64,000 bases of DNA from Polynucleobacter meluiroseus (GTDB taxonomy: Bacteria; Pseudomonadota; Gammaproteobacteria; Burkholderiales; Burkholderiaceae), in NCBI GenBank assembly GCA_945881875.1, contig CAMCVH010000001.1, positions 434,001-498,000 of the forward strand. Reading direction: 5' to 3'. The notes beneath the pieces were generated by a model. It saw only the letters and a list, made by a program, of their open reading frames with translations, was not told where the DNA came from and ran no database searches. The position numbers and the translations under genes are program-made. Each line of letters opens with the position of its first letter. The first letter of the stretch is position 1. Shown piece by piece: positions 28,853 to 41,695 of the stretch.

Positions 28853-29167
28853 ATGAAAAAACGTAATTTATTTTTAGAGTTGTCAGAAGGAGTAGTCGCT
28901 CTAAAAAAAGAGCGGGCCGGTAAATTAACGCTAAAAAAATATAAAGTTCCTATTAAGCCAGCCCCAGATATTACGGCTGATGAGCTAACATCCCTTCGCG
29001 AAAAACTGGGTCTCTCACGACCAGTATTTGCTAGCTTCATACGTACCAATCCAAGAACAGTTGAAAATTGGGAGCAAGGTCGAGCTAAACCAAATGCTCA
29101 AGCTGCCTTGATTATCAAATTGGTTTCTAGATATCCTCAAACATTTGAGATGCTAGCAAGTATCTAA
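28853..29167 (+). CDS. HigA/NadS-like XRE-family HTH protein, no adjacent toxin ORF
   Basis: LREKLGLSRPVFASFIRTNPRTVENWEQGRAKPNAQAALIIKLVSRYPQTFEML. Confidence 0.85.
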   Translation: MKKRNLFLELSEGVVALKKERAGKLTLKKYKVPIKPAPDITADELTSLREKLGLSRPVFASFIRTNPRTVENWEQGRAKPNAQAALIIKLVSRYPQTFEMLASI

Positions 29168-30546
29168 GTTGCTTGCCACTCTGGGCTAATTCTTGGGCCA
29201 TGATCTGTAACCCAATCAGCGCTGATGCCAATTCCTGCGACAGCAACTAGCTCTGTTCCAATATAAAGTAATAGCAGATCTCTTTGCCATGGAGGAATGC
29301 CTGCTTCTTGGTAAAGATTTTTGAGGGTTTTTCTAGGTCTTCCCGGATGTACTTTGAACTTCTCACCACCATCACGTGCCATCGTATTAACTAAACCTTT
29401 TTTCTTGGCCTCATCAAAGCGATCTTTGGGAATACCTAGTTTTTTAGTATTGCTTGGTAATTTTTTGAAGACCCACTCACCCGCCTGATTAGCTTCAGTG
29501 TTTTTATTTTGCTTCTCTTGATTCGATTGCTGAGCATTAATTGTTAAGACGCCTCGCCACAAGCGGATAAGGTGGTCATCATGCTGCCATTGAAGCTGGG
29601 CATCAGTTCTTACTTCTAATAAATCTTGCCACCAAGATGCAAGTCGCTCAGCGCTTGGATGGCTCAATTGATTTTGATGTAACCAACGGCGCAGAGCATT
29701 AGAGGCTCTGGCTTGATTGGTTTTGTAAAGCCTCACTAAGTTGGTTTTAGATAAACCTTCTTTAGTGACAATTAAACCTAAATCAATATCCGCCAATTGA
29801 TTGAGTAACTCTTGAGCCTCAGCGATGTGTTTAGCACTCCTAGCTAAATTGGCAATAGCACCCTGCTGAGTTTTTTCTAATTGAGGTAAGAGTGTTTTTC
29901 TAATAGCATTTCTGCGATAGCTCTCATCCTGATTGCTAGGATCTTCGATCCATTTCAAACGATGTTTTTTAGCGTAAGCCTCAAGCTCTTCTCGACGCAT
30001 CTCTAAAAAAGGTCGCCAAATATGAATATTGATTGGGAGATTTTTCTTTGTATTTTTTGTTGTGATTTTTTTAGTGTTATTGCTTTTATTAGCAGGCATG
30101 CCGGATAAGCCAGCTAGCCCGGCTCCGCGCATCATCTGAATCAGAATGGTCTCTGCTTGATCATCTAGATGATGAGCTACCAGAAGATCTTCAATTTGGT
30201 GTTCATGGCACATTTCGTAAAGAGCTTGGTATCTAAGGTCTCTTGCTTGAGACTCAATATTGGAGGCTTGTTGAAGTTGTACGTTTCTAGTGTCGAAATG
30301 ACAACTCCACTTTTTTGCTAACTGTTGACAATGCTTCTGCCATAGATCAGCCTCTTTCTGTATCCCGTGATGCACATGAAATGCGTAAACATTTTCTGGG
30401 CCCTGAGCTTGGATGCTTGCATGCAACAAAACAGCAGAATCCAAACCCCCACTAAAAGCGACAGCCAAACGAGTTGGCTGTTTTGTGATCGCTTTTTTAA
30501 TGAGTTTGGTTTTACTTGTCTTTGTTGGTGTCTTTAAATTTGCCAT
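29164..30546 (-). CDS. tilS: tRNA(Ile)-lysidine synthase
   Basis: [17 protein letters not shown] (SGGxDS); [26 protein letters not shown]. Confidence 0.93.
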   Translation of the reverse strand: MANLKTPTKTSKTKLIKKAITKQPTRLAVAFSGGLDSAVLLHASIQAQGPENVYAFHVHHGIQKEADLWQKHCQQLAKKWSCHFDTRNVQLQQASNIESQARDLRYQALYEMCHEHQIEDLLVAHHLDDQAETILIQMMRGAGLAGLSGMPANKSNNTKKITTKNTKKNLPINIHIWRPFLEMRREELEAYAKKHRLKWIEDPSNQDESYRRNAIRKTLLPQLEKTQQGAIANLARSAKHIAEAQELLNQLADIDLGLIVTKEGLSKTNLVRLYKTNQARASNALRRWLHQNQLSHPSAERLASWWQDLLEVRTDAQLQWQHDDHLIRLWRGVLTINAQQSNQEKQNKNTEANQAGEWVFKKLPSNTKKLGIPKDRFDEAKKKGLVNTMARDGGEKFKVHPGRPRKTLKNLYQEAGIPPWQRDLLLLYIGTELVAVAGIGISADWVTDHGPRISPEWQAT

Positions 30547-31483
30547 AGCTCATTAAGCGCTCATGACGACGCTCGAGGAGTTCATCCACACCCATGGTTT
30601 GGAATTGACGAAGTGAATCAGCCAAGGCGCGCTTTAATAGTGCAGCCATGCCTGCGTGATCACGATGAGCACCACCTAATGGTTCACTGACGATCTTGTC
30701 AATTAAACCTAAAGCTTTTAAACGCAATGCAGTTAAAGCCAGTTGCTCTGCTGCTTCCGGTGCTTTTTCAGCAGTTTTCCAAAGAATCGAGGCACAACCT
30801 TCTGGAGATATCACCGAGTAAGTTGAGAACTGAAGCATTTGCACCATGTCGCCCATTGCAATGGCTAAAGCACCGCCCGAACCACCCTCACCAATAATGG
30901 TTGAGATGATAGGTACTCTGAGTTCAGCCTGAACATAAAGGTTATGACCAATTGCCTCTGACTGATTGCGCTCTTCTGCATCAATGCCCGGGAAAGCACC
31001 TGGCGTATCGACGAAGGTGAAAACTGGAATATTGAATTTTTCTGCCAAACGCATCAAGCGTTTAGCTTTTCTGTAACCCTCTGGGCGACTCATACCAAAG
31101 TTACGCATGGCACGCTCTTTGGTGTCTCGGCCTTTTTGATGACCAATGATCATGCAAGGCATGCCGTTAAAGCGGGCTAAGCCACCAATCATAGATTGAT
31201 CATCTGCAAAGTTTCTGTCGCCGTGTAACTCGTGGAAGTCTGTGAAGATGTGGTTCACATAATCCATCGTGTAGGGGCGTTGTGGGTGTCGTGCAATTTG
31301 CGCTACCTGCCAAGGAGTCAAGCGAGCGTAGAGATCTTTCGTGAGTAACTGACTTTTTTCAGAAAGTTTGCCGATCTCTTCTGAGATATCAACAACAGAC
31401 TCATCTTGCACAAATCGTAATTCTTCAATCTTTTGTTCGAGCTCAGCGATGGGCTGTTCGAATTCTAGGAAAGTTATTTTCAT
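30512..31483 (-). CDS. accA: Acetyl-CoA carboxylase carboxyltransferase subunit alpha
   Basis: [50 protein letters not shown]. Confidence 0.97.
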   Translation of the reverse strand: MKITFLEFEQPIAELEQKIEELRFVQDESVVDISEEIGKLSEKSQLLTKDLYARLTPWQVAQIARHPQRPYTMDYVNHIFTDFHELHGDRNFADDQSMIGGLARFNGMPCMIIGHQKGRDTKERAMRNFGMSRPEGYRKAKRLMRLAEKFNIPVFTFVDTPGAFPGIDAEERNQSEAIGHNLYVQAELRVPIISTIIGEGGSGGALAIAMGDMVQMLQFSTYSVISPEGCASILWKTAEKAPEAAEQLALTALRLKALGLIDKIVSEPLGGAHRDHAGMAALLKRALADSLRQFQTMGVDELLERRHERLMSYGKFKDTNKDK

Positions 31484-31654
31484 GGACTCTATTCTAATAT
31501 CTCTTAGGGCTTATACCTAATGTTTTGACACCCCAAGCGTTAATGCTAAAAAAGCTACTTTTGAGTATTTTCTTAGGTTTTTACTCGGTTTTTTGCTGTT
31601 TTATGGTGTTTTTTGCTGTATTTGAATATTTTCAGCAGTTTTTCGCTGATGGGG

Positions 31655-32419
31655 TTATGCGAGTAACGGATCAATGCTGCGCCACATATACCAAGTAGCA
31701 ATGGTTCGGTAAGGCTCCCAGTTAGCGGCGACCTCTTTTGCTTCATTTCTAGAAACTGGCTCTCCACTGAAGTAGGCCTGTGAGATAGCTTTGATTAAAC
31801 CAACATCATCTAAGGGCAAGATATTAGGTCTCATGAGATAGAAGATGAGAAACATCTCAGCTGTCCAGCGGCCAATACCCCTGATAGCCGTTAATTCAGC
31901 AATCACAGTTTCGTCATCCAACTTATCCCACTGTGCGCAATGAAGACCGCCGTTATCAAAGTGAATAGCTAAGTCACGGATGTACTCTACTTTCCTAAGA
32001 GAAAGGCCAGCATCTCTTAATTCCATTAACTCCAGCTTAAGGATGGCCTGAGGATTAAATTTTCTACTTTTCTTTTTAGTAGCATCCAGTACTTTGTTCC
32101 AAATCGACTGCGCAGCCTTCACTGAAATTTGCTGCCCAACGATGGCTCTTGCCAGCGTTTGAAATGCATCACCACGAGTTGTTAAAAATCCAGCATTGGG
32201 ATACTTCGGAATGAGCTTTCGCAACATGCGGTCTTGCTTCATTAAAGCAGCACAGCCAGCGTCCCAATAATCGGGAGCTATTAAATTAATTGGTTCTACT
32301 AACTCCAATGGCTCTTTTGGCTCAGTTGATTTGGCTGAGCTTGTTACCTTAGCTAGCTTAGTTGGCTTGAGCAGCTTTGTGTGTTGAGCTGTTTTAGCCA
32401 CTTTGGAGATATATGGCAT
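31655..32419 (-). CDS. DNA-3-methyladenine glycosylase II (AlkA-like HhH-GPD)
   Basis: AIVGQQISVKAAQSIWNKV; IRGIGRWTAEMFLIFYLMRPNILPLDDVGL; start overlaps cysS stop (TAATG). Confidence 0.9.
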   Translation of the reverse strand: MPYISKVAKTAQHTKLLKPTKLAKVTSSAKSTEPKEPLELVEPINLIAPDYWDAGCAALMKQDRMLRKLIPKYPNAGFLTTRGDAFQTLARAIVGQQISVKAAQSIWNKVLDATKKKSRKFNPQAILKLELMELRDAGLSLRKVEYIRDLAIHFDNGGLHCAQWDKLDDETVIAELTAIRGIGRWTAEMFLIFYLMRPNILPLDDVGLIKAISQAYFSGEPVSRNEAKEVAANWEPYRTIATWYMWRSIDPLLA

Positions 32420-33825
32420 TAAGCCCGTCTCCATAGAGTGATGCCATCTGGCTTGTCTTCCAAGACAACTCCCTGCGCCAATAAGTCTTGGCGGATTTGA
32501 TCAGCTTTCGCAAACTCTTTGGCTTGCTTAGCAAGAGCTCGCACTTGTATCGCAGCTTCAATAGCGATCGCATCCGTTGCTTCGGCATCACGACCGCCAC
32601 TGCCCTGCAGAAAGTCTTGAGGTGTTCGCTCTAACAGGCCTAGGAGCTTGGCTAATTGCTTGAGCTCTCTGGCTAAGTCACGCTGGGTATCACCCTCTGC
32701 TTTATTGATCTCATTGGCCAATTCGAAAAGAATCGCAATCGCTTCTGGGGTGTTGAAGTCATCCCCCATCACTTTGACAAAGCGTGTGCGCCACTCACTC
32801 TGCTTGCTGTAACTAGGTATATTTTCAACACTTGAAAGTGCGTTATATAAACGCGTTAATCCTTGCTTAGCTTCCTCAAGGTGGGCATCAGAGTAATTAA
32901 GCGGGCTGCGGTAATGGGCCTTAAGGATGAAGAATCTCACCACCTCAGGATCGAACACTTTTAATACTTCTCGAATCGTGAAGAAGTTACCCACTGACTT
33001 AGACATTTTCTCTTCATTCACACGCACAAAGCCATTGTGCATCCAGGTGTTCACAAAAGGCTTACCATTCTCATCCGGGAAAGCGCCTTCACTTTGTGCG
33101 ATTTCATTTTCATGATGAGGGAACTGTAAATCCGCACCACCCCCATGAATATCAAAGTGATGTCCAAGTAATTGACAACTCATGGCTGAGCACTCAATGT
33201 GCCAGCCAGGTCGACCCACTCCCCAAGGAGACTGCCACTTGGTATCTTCTGGCTCTTCTGCTTTAGCTGACTTCCAAAGAACAAAATCAAGAGGATCTTG
33301 TTTGCTGCTGGCAACCGCTACACGCTCACCTGCGCGCAGGTCATCTAGAGTCTTACCAGACAAGCGGCCATAGTTTTTAAAATTTCTAACGGCGTAGTTC
33401 ACATCACCATCAGTGGCTTGATAGGCATAGTTGTTATCGATGAGTCGGGTGATGATGTCTTGCATCTGCGGCACATAATCAGTAGCTCTTGGCTCATAAG
33501 TCGGCTTCTCAATACACAAAGCATCGGCGTCCTCATGCATGGCATCGATAAAGCGCTGGGTTAATTCTTTAATAGTTTCTTTATTTTCAACAGCTCGCTT
33601 GATGATCTTGTCATCAATATCTGTGATATTTCTGACATAGGTCACTTCAAAGCCAGATGCTCTTAACCAGCGCTGCACCATGTCAAATACCACCATCACA
33701 CGGGCATGGCCAATATGACAAAAATCATAAACTGTCATACCGCAAACATAGAGCTTGACCTTACCCGGCACGATAGGGGTAAATGGCTCTTTTTGGCGCG
33801 TTAAGGTGTTAAAGATTTGGAGCAT
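32419..33825 (-). CDS. cysS: Cysteinyl-tRNA synthetase
   Basis: [42 protein letters not shown]. Confidence 0.97.
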   Translation of the reverse strand: MLQIFNTLTRQKEPFTPIVPGKVKLYVCGMTVYDFCHIGHARVMVVFDMVQRWLRASGFEVTYVRNITDIDDKIIKRAVENKETIKELTQRFIDAMHEDADALCIEKPTYEPRATDYVPQMQDIITRLIDNNYAYQATDGDVNYAVRNFKNYGRLSGKTLDDLRAGERVAVASSKQDPLDFVLWKSAKAEEPEDTKWQSPWGVGRPGWHIECSAMSCQLLGHHFDIHGGGADLQFPHHENEIAQSEGAFPDENGKPFVNTWMHNGFVRVNEEKMSKSVGNFFTIREVLKVFDPEVVRFFILKAHYRSPLNYSDAHLEEAKQGLTRLYNALSSVENIPSYSKQSEWRTRFVKVMGDDFNTPEAIAILFELANEINKAEGDTQRDLARELKQLAKLLGLLERTPQDFLQGSGGRDAEATDAIAIEAAIQVRALAKQAKEFAKADQIRQDLLAQGVVLEDKPDGITLWRRA

Positions 33826-34004
33826 GGGAGCTTGTTTTAATAGTTATTGTTTGAGACTAATCGAACTGAGTTTTAACTGAGTTTGAACGAACAGGGCATC
33901 ATTTGTTAGACTGAATGTGAAGTATAGCGAATTCAGTACCCACCCAATCAATCATTGCGCTTAAAATCATGCTTTTACTGACTCAACCAGCGAGACCACA
34001 AAAT

Positions 34005-34700
34005 ATGCAAATCAAAACTCTTGGCAAGCTAGTCCAAGCCAGCATGCTTTCTCTCGCTTGCGTTTACTCAGTCAGCGCCCTTTCACAAACAATGCCTAGT
34101 GCTCCAAAACCCACGCGTGAGAGTATTGCTGCCAAATCTGACCCCTCGCCTTTTGAATTAGGACCCAATGCTGTTCAATCTGCTCAAATGCAACCATCAC
34201 TTGCAACACCATTTATCGTTTTACAAAAGGTGCCTGAGCCAAAGAATAAAAATGCTATACCTGGGGATATCTATAAATTAATCAGTGATAAAAAATATCC
34301 TGAAGCTATCAAAGCAATTGAGGATGAACTTAAAGTTAACCCTCGTAACATTCAACTTCGCTTTATTCGCTCAAGAATCGAAATCGAGACAGGTAATTTA
34401 CCAGCGGCCAAGGCCGCTCTTTTAGAAATCACTCAACAGTTCCCAGAGATTCCAGAACCCTACAATAATCTAGCAGTACTTGAAGCAGAAACTGGTCGTC
34501 TAGAGGAAGCTCGAGAGTATTTAGAGATGGCTCTTAAGGTACAACCCAACTTTGCAACTGCTTATGAAAATTTAGGTGACGTGTATACACGACTTGCAGC
34601 AAGATCCTACGGTAAAGCATTGACGCTTGACAGAAAGTTAATACAAAACCGTCGCAAGATGAAGTTGGCTGAGGACATATTAAAACCGGTATCAAATTAA
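34005..34700 (+). CDS. Exported TPR-repeat protein
   Basis: Signal-like N-terminus; TPR units (NPRNIQLRFIRSRIEIETGNLPAAKAAL; PEPYNNLAVLEAETGRLEEAREYLEMAL). ORF could start at 33969. Confidence 0.82.
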   Translation: MQIKTLGKLVQASMLSLACVYSVSALSQTMPSAPKPTRESIAAKSDPSPFELGPNAVQSAQMQPSLATPFIVLQKVPEPKNKNAIPGDIYKLISDKKYPEAIKAIEDELKVNPRNIQLRFIRSRIEIETGNLPAAKAALLEITQQFPEIPEPYNNLAVLEAETGRLEEAREYLEMALKVQPNFATAYENLGDVYTRLAARSYGKALTLDRKLIQNRRKMKLAEDILKPVSN

Positions 34701-34810
34701 TAGTTATCTGGTTTTATCTAATTTTTTAGTTCAGTATTTCAGTTACATTTTTAGAGTTATTTTTATTTATTACATTGAAGTTTATTTAGTCGAGAGAAAA
34801 AGGAGCTAGC

Positions 34811-35314
34811 ATGGCCAAAGTGCAACTACAAACCAGTATGGGCAACATCACATTAACTTTGAATGATGAATTAGCGCCTAAATCTACTGAAAATTTCTTA
34901 GCCTACGTTCGCTCAGGACATTACAACGGCACTATTTTTCATCGCATCATCGCTAACTTCATGATTCAAGGCGGTGGCATGACTTCAGGTCTCAAACAGA
35001 AACCAACCTTAGCAGCTATTGATAATGAAGCAGACAATGGCCTAAAAAATACAAAGGGTTCGGTTGCAATGGCTAGAACGGGTGACCCTCACTCAGCTAC
35101 ATCTCAGTTTTTTATCAACACAGTTGACAACGATTTTCTTAATTTCACAGCACCCACCTCTCAAGGCTGGGGCTATGCAGTTTTCGGTGAAGTCACCGAA
35201 GGTATGGATGTTGTTGAGTTGATTCGTCAAGTGAAGACTGCTAGCTCAGGATTCCATCAAGACGTACCCAAAGAGGATGTGACAATTATTGAAGCCACCA
35301 TTCTTGAAGAGTAA
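34811..35314 (+). CDS. ppiB: Peptidyl-prolyl cis-trans isomerase B (cyclophilin)
   Basis: [42 protein letters not shown]. Confidence 0.95.
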   Translation: MAKVQLQTSMGNITLTLNDELAPKSTENFLAYVRSGHYNGTIFHRIIANFMIQGGGMTSGLKQKPTLAAIDNEADNGLKNTKGSVAMARTGDPHSATSQFFINTVDNDFLNFTAPTSQGWGYAVFGEVTEGMDVVELIRQVKTASSGFHQDVPKEDVTIIEATILEE

Positions 35315-35317
35315 TTA

Positions 35318-36100
35318 ATGCACGCTAGCGCCGTCTTTATTTCTGATTTACACCTAACACCATCGATGCCAAGAACGGCGGCGAGGTTTTTTGAGTTTTT
35401 GGAAAAAGAGGCGCGCGCGTATGAAGCTCTGATTATCTTAGGTGACCTTTTTGAGTTTTGGGTGGGAGATGATGCTAAAGCACGCTCCCCCTTCCATCAA
35501 GAAGTAGCCCTAGCGATTAAGGCAGTGAGTCAAGCTGGCATAAAGGTTTACTTCATGCCAGGCAATCGAGACTTTTTGCTGGGTCAGCAATACGCTCAAA
35601 AAGCACAGATGACTATTTTGAGAGATCCAGAAGTGATGGTGATTGCTGATCAACCATGGCTATTAACTCATGGTGATGCTTTGTGTACTGCTGATAGTAA
35701 TTATCAAATGTTTAGGAAGGTAGTCCGTTGCCCCCTAGTGCAAAAGTTGTTTTTATTACTTCCAACATTTTTTCGGATACAAATTGCTAGCTCGTTGAGA
35801 AGCAAGAGCACTGCTAAATATCAACGAACTCAAAAGTTCACACCTGAAGTCAATAAAGTTAAGGGTGACGTAACGCTCAGTGCAACAGCCGCTCTGGTAA
35901 CTTCTCTTGATTGTCAAAAAATGATTCATGGGCACACGCATCGTCCCGGTTATCACCAAGAGACATCAGGTGGTCGCTCATGGGAGCGCTGGGTTTTATC
36001 AGATTGGGATTTTGATCACCCAGAAACAATTTTACCCAAAGGTAATGCGTTGAGCATTACCTCTGAAGGTATCCGTTCTCTGGATTTAGTTAGCTCTTAA
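35318..36100 (+). CDS. lpxH: UDP-2,3-diacylglucosamine diphosphatase
   Basis: FISDLHLTPSMPRTAARF; LGDLFEFWVGDD; MPGNRDFLLG; IHGHTHRPG. Confidence 0.95.
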   Translation: MHASAVFISDLHLTPSMPRTAARFFEFLEKEARAYEALIILGDLFEFWVGDDAKARSPFHQEVALAIKAVSQAGIKVYFMPGNRDFLLGQQYAQKAQMTILRDPEVMVIADQPWLLTHGDALCTADSNYQMFRKVVRCPLVQKLFLLLPTFFRIQIASSLRSKSTAKYQRTQKFTPEVNKVKGDVTLSATAALVTSLDCQKMIHGHTHRPGYHQETSGGRSWERWVLSDWDFDHPETILPKGNALSITSEGIRSLDLVSS

Positions 36101-36106
36101 AGTTAA

Positions 36107-36910
36107 CTAAGCTTGAGAGTGACTTCGTAGTTGAGTCACCAGTTGGGCGAACAAGCGTGGGTTACCCGCCATGATCTCTCCCGTATTGAGATAAGACTCT
36201 TCGCCAGCGTAGTTGCCTACCAAACCACCAGCTTCAGTAATCAGTAAGGCACCTGCTGCCATATCCCAAGGCTTTAAACCTTGTTCAAAGAAAGCATCTA
36301 AACGACCAGCAGCAACATAAGCCAAGTCCAAAGCAGCAGCACCAGGACGACGTAAACCCGCACATTGGCGTGTCATTTTGGCAAATATCTCAAGGTAAGC
36401 ATCCACATCTTGATCTTCACGGTACGGAAAACCAGTACCGATCAACGCTTCAGACATTCTGAGGCGCCCTGCAACACGTAAACGACGGTTGTTGGCATAG
36501 GCACCTGCACCACGTGTGGCTGTAAAGAGTTCATCACGATTAGGATCATAGATAACAGCTTGCTGTGTCACGCCATCTACTGCTAGTGCGATTGATACAG
36601 CGTAATGTGGAAAGCTATGGATGAAATTTGTAGTGCCATCTAATGGATCAATGATCCATACATGACTAGGTTGACCCTCAAGGCTCGCACCTTGGATCTT
36701 GCCACCCTCTTCAGCTAGAAAACCGTGATCAGGGAAAGCATCTTTTAAAGTGTCGATAATGGCAGATTCAGCAGCCTGATCCACCTCAGTGACAAAATCG
36801 TTGTGTTGTTTGCGGGTAACCTGAATACGCTCGCTATTCAAGGAAGCTCGGTTGATAATATTTCCTGCGCGACGAGCAGCCTTAGTGGCCACATTAAGCA
36901 TGGGGTGCAT
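36107..36910 (-). CDS. suhB: Inositol monophosphatase family protein
   Basis: [48 protein letters not shown]. Confidence 0.93.
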   Translation of the reverse strand: MHPMLNVATKAARRAGNIINRASLNSERIQVTRKQHNDFVTEVDQAAESAIIDTLKDAFPDHGFLAEEGGKIQGASLEGQPSHVWIIDPLDGTTNFIHSFPHYAVSIALAVDGVTQQAVIYDPNRDELFTATRGAGAYANNRRLRVAGRLRMSEALIGTGFPYREDQDVDAYLEIFAKMTRQCAGLRRPGAAALDLAYVAAGRLDAFFEQGLKPWDMAAGALLITEAGGLVGNYAGEESYLNTGEIMAGNPRLFAQLVTQLRSHSQA

Positions 36911-36949
36911 AGTATTTTTTTAAGTAACACAACGAATTGGAGAAGAGCA

Positions 36950-37783
36950 ATGTCCAGCGATCAAGCTGTACGACGAAAGCAGATTTTAGCTCGAAATGAG
37001 GAATCCTTGGAGCTTTTAAAGAAAAACTGGCCCATTCGTTGGGTGATGGTTCGTACTAGCCATCCCGGAAATGTCGGCTCAGCAGCAAGAGCGATTAAAA
37101 CAATGGGCTTCTCTAGCCTGCATTTAGTTAATCCTGCTTATCAGCACATGGCTAAAAAAGCTGAGGCCATTTCCTTATCCAGTGGTGCGTTTGATGTTTT
37201 AGAAGGCGCCCAAAATCATGAGTCATTAGTTGAGTCGGTTGGTTCCAGCCAATTAGTTTTTGGACTAACCACCCGTGATCGAGAATTCGGACCACCTGCT
37301 ATACCGCTCAATGAAGCGATTAATTTAGCAAGTCATGCACTTTTGGCAGATAAACCAGTTGCATTTGTTTTCGGCACAGAGAGAACTGGTTTAGATAATG
37401 ATGATTTGAAGCATTGCACCCACAGAGTATGGATTGATGCCAATCCTGACTACCCTTCCCTCAATCTAGCTCAGGCCATGATGATCGTTGCTTATTCCAT
37501 GAGACAAGGTCTCATGAATGTTCTTGAGATTGATTCAAAGACCACTTACGCAGAAATGTCTTCTTCTGATGATGTGGAGTTAGCTGATCAAGCTGCTATC
37601 ACAGCCATGTTGGATCATTGGCAGCAGGGTCTTGAAGCTATTGGCTATTTAGATCCTATGAACCCCAAAAAGCTCATGCCTCGATTGCAAAGCTTGTTTG
37701 CCAGAACTTCCTTACAAAAAGAAGAAATTGATCTTTTGCGTGGCATTGCGAAACAAATGCTTCAACACGGTAAAATCAAATAA
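36950..37783 (+). CDS. trmJ: tRNA (cytidine/uridine-2'-O-)-methyltransferase TrmJ-like
   Basis: [45 protein letters not shown]; start placed at MSSDQ. Confidence 0.9.
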   Translation: MSSDQAVRRKQILARNEESLELLKKNWPIRWVMVRTSHPGNVGSAARAIKTMGFSSLHLVNPAYQHMAKKAEAISLSSGAFDVLEGAQNHESLVESVGSSQLVFGLTTRDREFGPPAIPLNEAINLASHALLADKPVAFVFGTERTGLDNDDLKHCTHRVWIDANPDYPSLNLAQAMMIVAYSMRQGLMNVLEIDSKTTYAEMSSSDDVELADQAAITAMLDHWQQGLEAIGYLDPMNPKKLMPRLQSLFARTSLQKEEIDLLRGIAKQMLQHGKIK

Positions 37784-38349
37784 TGTCTTTATTCGAACAC
37801 GTCGACTCCATCATCGCCCGCGATCCTGCGGCCCGCAATCGCCTAGAGGTCATTCTTTGCTATCCAGGCTTGCATGCCGTTTGGTTACACCGAATTGCCC
37901 ATTTTCTATGGCAAATCGGCTTAAAACTTATCGCTCGATTCTTATCCCACATATCTCGCTTTCTTACTGGTATTGAAATACATCCAGGCGTTGTTGTTGG
38001 TAAGCGGGTATTCATCGATCACGGCTTAGGCGTTGTGATTGGCGAAACAACTGTCATCGGTGATGATTGCACTATTTATCAAGGTGTGACACTGGGTGGT
38101 ACCTCTTTACATAAAGGGACTAAACGCCACCCGACTTTAGAGTCAGGTGTTGTGGTCAGTGCCGGAGCAAAAGTATTAGGTGGCTTCGTTGTCGGAAAAG
38201 GTGCTCGCATCGGCTCCAATGCTGTTGTTCTAAAAGCTGTTCCAGCGGGTGCGACAGCAGTCGGTATTCCAGCAAGAATTGTTGAAACCACGGATTCTCA
38301 ACATTCATTCACAGCTTACGGCATCACACCCGAAGATCTCAGCAACTAA
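37783..38349 (+). CDS. cysE: Serine O-acetyltransferase
   Basis: Hexapeptide repeats; [38 protein letters not shown]. Confidence 0.93.
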   Translation: MSLFEHVDSIIARDPAARNRLEVILCYPGLHAVWLHRIAHFLWQIGLKLIARFLSHISRFLTGIEIHPGVVVGKRVFIDHGLGVVIGETTVIGDDCTIYQGVTLGGTSLHKGTKRHPTLESGVVVSAGAKVLGGFVVGKGARIGSNAVVLKAVPAGATAVGIPARIVETTDSQHSFTAYGITPEDLSN

Positions 38350-41000
38350 TGAACCCTAGTGAGTTGGCCAAGCATACGCCTGCGATGCAACAGTTTTTGG
38401 GCATCAAGGCGGAGCACCCCCACTCTCTAGTTTTCTTCCGTATGGGTGACTTTTACGAGCTCTTCTTTGAAGATGCCGAAAAAGCATCTAAGATTTTAGA
38501 CATCACTCTCACTCAACGCGGTCAGTCAGCCGGCAATCCCATCAAGATGGCGGGCATTCCCTACCACGCTGCTGAGCAATACCTAGCAAAGCTCATTCAA
38601 GCAGGGCAATCTGTTGCAGTTGCCGAGCAAGTGGGTGACCCTGCCACATCTAAAGGTCCTGTTGAGAGACGCGTGATGCGCGTCATTACTCCAGGCACTC
38701 TGACTGATTCAGCCTTGATGAGTGATCGACAAGACGCACCTTTATTGGCTATCGTGCCATCGGCTAAAAAAAATAGCTGGGGCTTGGCTTGGTTAACTAT
38801 TACCAGCGGCAATCTAAAGCTAACTCAATGTGCTGATCATGAATTAGCCCAGTACTTAGCTCGCATTCAACCAGTTGAAACCTTGTGCTTGCCAGGTTCT
38901 GAAAATCAAATCAAGGAACTTCTACTTGAATCAAGTGGTGGTGATATTCATTTAACAGGTCATTCGATCCCTGATTGGGTGTGGACTCATGATGAAGGGC
39001 ATCGTCGCTTGACCGATATCTTCCAGATGAGTAGCCTCCAAAGTTTAGGCATTGATCATGAAGAAAATCAGGCATCTGCATTAACAGCCGCCGCTGCAGT
39101 GCTGGCATATGGTGCCAATACACAAGGTCTTGGTTGGCATGGCAAGTTGCCGCATATTCAACAATGTCAATACGAAGAAGATCAAAACTATATTGGTATT
39201 GATGCAGCTACCAGACGCAATTTAGAAATCACTGAAACATTACGCGGTGAAACAGAGCCCACTCTTTTCTCCTTGTTAGATAACTGTTCAAGCGCTATGG
39301 GTAGCCGCCTACTGCGTCACTGGCTGCATCATCCTTTACGCCAACAAGCAATCGTCATCTCGCGCCACCAAGCGATTGAAACACTTCTCGCTCACCCGTT
39401 TGTTCTTCAAGATATACAGCAGGTTCTTAAGCAGGTAGCTGATGTCGAACGTATCAGCGCACGCTTAGCCTTAGGTAGCGCTCGACCAAGAGATCTGAGT
39501 AATTTGCGTGACACTTTAAAAGCTCTTCCTGAGCTAGCTCATAAGTTAGCACACTTAGGATCTTCCAGTCCTTTATTAAAACAATTGAGTGAGGTGTTGG
39601 TATCCGCACCTCCAGTTTTAGATTTATTAGAACGAGCTATTGCACCAGAGCCATCGGTTGTAATCCGTGAAGGTGGCGTGATCGCTTATGGCTATCATGC
39701 AGAACTGGATGAACTCAGGCGTTTAGGTGATGATTGCGGACAGTTTTTATTGGAGCTAGAAGCTCGTGAACGCGAACGCACAGGTATTGCCAATCTTCGA
39801 GTTGAGTTCAATCGTGTTCATGGCTTCTTCATTGAAGTAACGAATGGTCAAACAGATAAAGTTCCCGAAGACTATCGTCGCAGACAAACTCTTAAAAATG
39901 CAGAACGCTACATCACGCCAGAACTGAAGGCATTTGAAGATAAAGCTCTATCTGCTAAAGAGCGTAGCTTTGCTCTAGAAAAGCAGTTGTATGAAGCTTT
40001 ACTGATTGAGCTACAAGCTCACGTAGCAGCTTGCCAAACAACAGCTCAAGCATTAGCACAAACAGATGTTTTAGCCTGTCTAGCAGAAAGAGCACAAACC
40101 TTAGGTTGGGTCCGCCCTGCTCTTCACGAATCTGCTGGTCTTGAGATCAAAGCAGGTCGCCATCCCGTGGTAGAAGGTCAGTTGGCCAAACGTTCCGAGT
40201 CATTTGCGCCCAACGATGTGCAATTCGATAACGGTAGACGCATGTTGCTGATCACCGGTCCCAATATGGGTGGTAAATCAACTTATATGCGCCAAATCGC
40301 ATTAATTGTTTTACTGACTTATGTAGGTTCTTACGTGCCAGCTGCAGAGGCAAAAATTGGTGTTATTGATCGCATCTTCACACGCATTGGAGCCGCCGAT
40401 GATTTAGCCAGTGGGCGTTCAACCTTCATGGTTGAGATGACTGAGGCCGCTGCGATCATGCATCGCGCCACACCTCAGTCCTTGGTATTGATGGATGAGA
40501 TTGGGCGCGGCACCTCTACTTTTGATGGTTTAGCCTTAGCATGGTCCATTGCTCAGCAATTGCTGACTAAGAATCGCTCATGGACTTTGTTTGCGACCCA
40601 TTATTTAGAATTGGCCAGCTTGCCTGGTAAATATCCGCAATGCGCCAACGTTCATTTAAGCGCTGTTGAAAAAGGCCATGGAATTGTTTTTTTACATACA
40701 GTTCAAGCGGGGCACGCCAACCAGAGTTACGGCCTACAAGTTGCTCAACTAGCAGGTGTTCCACAAGAGGTCATCAAAGATGCTCGCAAACATTTACAGC
40801 GTTTAGAAGACTCTGCCAATCAAGAAAGTCGAGCTACTCAGCAATCAGATTTATTTAGTCAAGCGGCATCAAATGAGTTAGAACTTGATCCTTTAACGGA
40901 AAAAGCTTTAGCACTCCAAAAAGAAATTGAGGCCATCCAATTGGATAGCCTCAGCCCGAAAGACGCGTTAGATCTTCTTTATCAATTAAAGAATAAATAA
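38349..41000 (+). CDS. mutS: DNA mismatch repair protein MutS
   Basis: [66 protein letters not shown]. Confidence 0.98.
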   Translation: MNPSELAKHTPAMQQFLGIKAEHPHSLVFFRMGDFYELFFEDAEKASKILDITLTQRGQSAGNPIKMAGIPYHAAEQYLAKLIQAGQSVAVAEQVGDPATSKGPVERRVMRVITPGTLTDSALMSDRQDAPLLAIVPSAKKNSWGLAWLTITSGNLKLTQCADHELAQYLARIQPVETLCLPGSENQIKELLLESSGGDIHLTGHSIPDWVWTHDEGHRRLTDIFQMSSLQSLGIDHEENQASALTAAAAVLAYGANTQGLGWHGKLPHIQQCQYEEDQNYIGIDAATRRNLEITETLRGETEPTLFSLLDNCSSAMGSRLLRHWLHHPLRQQAIVISRHQAIETLLAHPFVLQDIQQVLKQVADVERISARLALGSARPRDLSNLRDTLKALPELAHKLAHLGSSSPLLKQLSEVLVSAPPVLDLLERAIAPEPSVVIREGGVIAYGYHAELDELRRLGDDCGQFLLELEARERERTGIANLRVEFNRVHGFFIEVTNGQTDKVPEDYRRRQTLKNAERYITPELKAFEDKALSAKERSFALEKQLYEALLIELQAHVAACQTTAQALAQTDVLACLAERAQTLGWVRPALHESAGLEIKAGRHPVVEGQLAKRSESFAPNDVQFDNGRRMLLITGPNMGGKSTYMRQIALIVLLTYVGSYVPAAEAKIGVIDRIFTRIGAADDLASGRSTFMVEMTEAAAIMHRATPQSLVLMDEIGRGTSTFDGLALAWSIAQQLLTKNRSWTLFATHYLELASLPGKYPQCANVHLSAVEKGHGIVFLHTVQAGHANQSYGLQVAQLAGVPQEVIKDARKHLQRLEDSANQESRATQQSDLFSQAASNELELDPLTEKALALQKEIEAIQLDSLSPKDALDLLYQLKNK

Positions 41001-41026
41001 TCTTTTTAGATTTTATTATTTTTAAA

Positions 41027-41635
41027 TTAATGAAGTGTTGGACGTTGCTCGGTCTGACGAATAATCTCTTCGAGCTCAGCCTCATCATCCTCAATATCTG
41101 AACCAAAGGCACCCAGTGGATGACCATCTTCCAACTCTTCCTCGGATGCTTCACGGACATCAGCAATTTGTAACCAAAACTTCAAAGCTAAACCTGCTAG
41201 GGGATGGTTGCCGTCAAGAACGACCTTATCTTCAGCCAAATCCGTCACTGTATAAATAAGAGTGTCTTCATCCTCATCATCTTGGTCCGCTTTGAGATCT
41301 GGATCCAGCTCTGTATCAGTATCAGATACAGGCTCATCGTCATCCAGCAAGCCCTCAAATTGCATACCTACTTCAATAGGCTCTGGAAATCTTGAGCGTG
41401 CTTCAATTTTTAGCAAATCAGGATCATACTCACCGAAGGCATCGGTAGGTTCCAATTGAATCGTGGTCTCATAACCAATATTTTGGCCATCAACCGCTTC
41501 TTCAATCTTTGGGAATGTACCCTCATAGCCCCCGTGCAAATAAACCATAGGGCCAGCAGATTCCTCAATAAGATTGTCCTGAGCGTCAGTTAGACGGTAT
41601 TTAAGAGAAACAATAGTATTCTTTTGTACTTTCAT
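41027..41635 (-). CDS. FKBP-type peptidyl-prolyl isomerase (SlyD-like), acidic tail
   Basis: VQKNTIVSLKYRLTDAQDNLIEESAGPMVYLHGGYEGTFPKIEEAVDGQNIG. Confidence 0.88.
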   Translation of the reverse strand: MKVQKNTIVSLKYRLTDAQDNLIEESAGPMVYLHGGYEGTFPKIEEAVDGQNIGYETTIQLEPTDAFGEYDPDLLKIEARSRFPEPIEVGMQFEGLLDDDEPVSDTDTELDPDLKADQDDEDEDTLIYTVTDLAEDKVVLDGNHPLAGLALKFWLQIADVREASEEELEDGHPLGAFGSDIEDDEAELEEIIRQTEQRPTLH

Positions 41636-41695
41636 AATGATGGTATTTTACGTGAGTCTTTGCACAAGCCTACTGAAGTGAGTTTTAATCGAGCT

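Noticed and set aside
31573-31767. 64-aa minus-strand ORF and T-rich repeated TTTTTTGCTG motif after the AlkA-like gene
   Set aside because: ORF overlaps the glycosylase in another frame; the repeat is short AT-rich low complexity without clear array structure.
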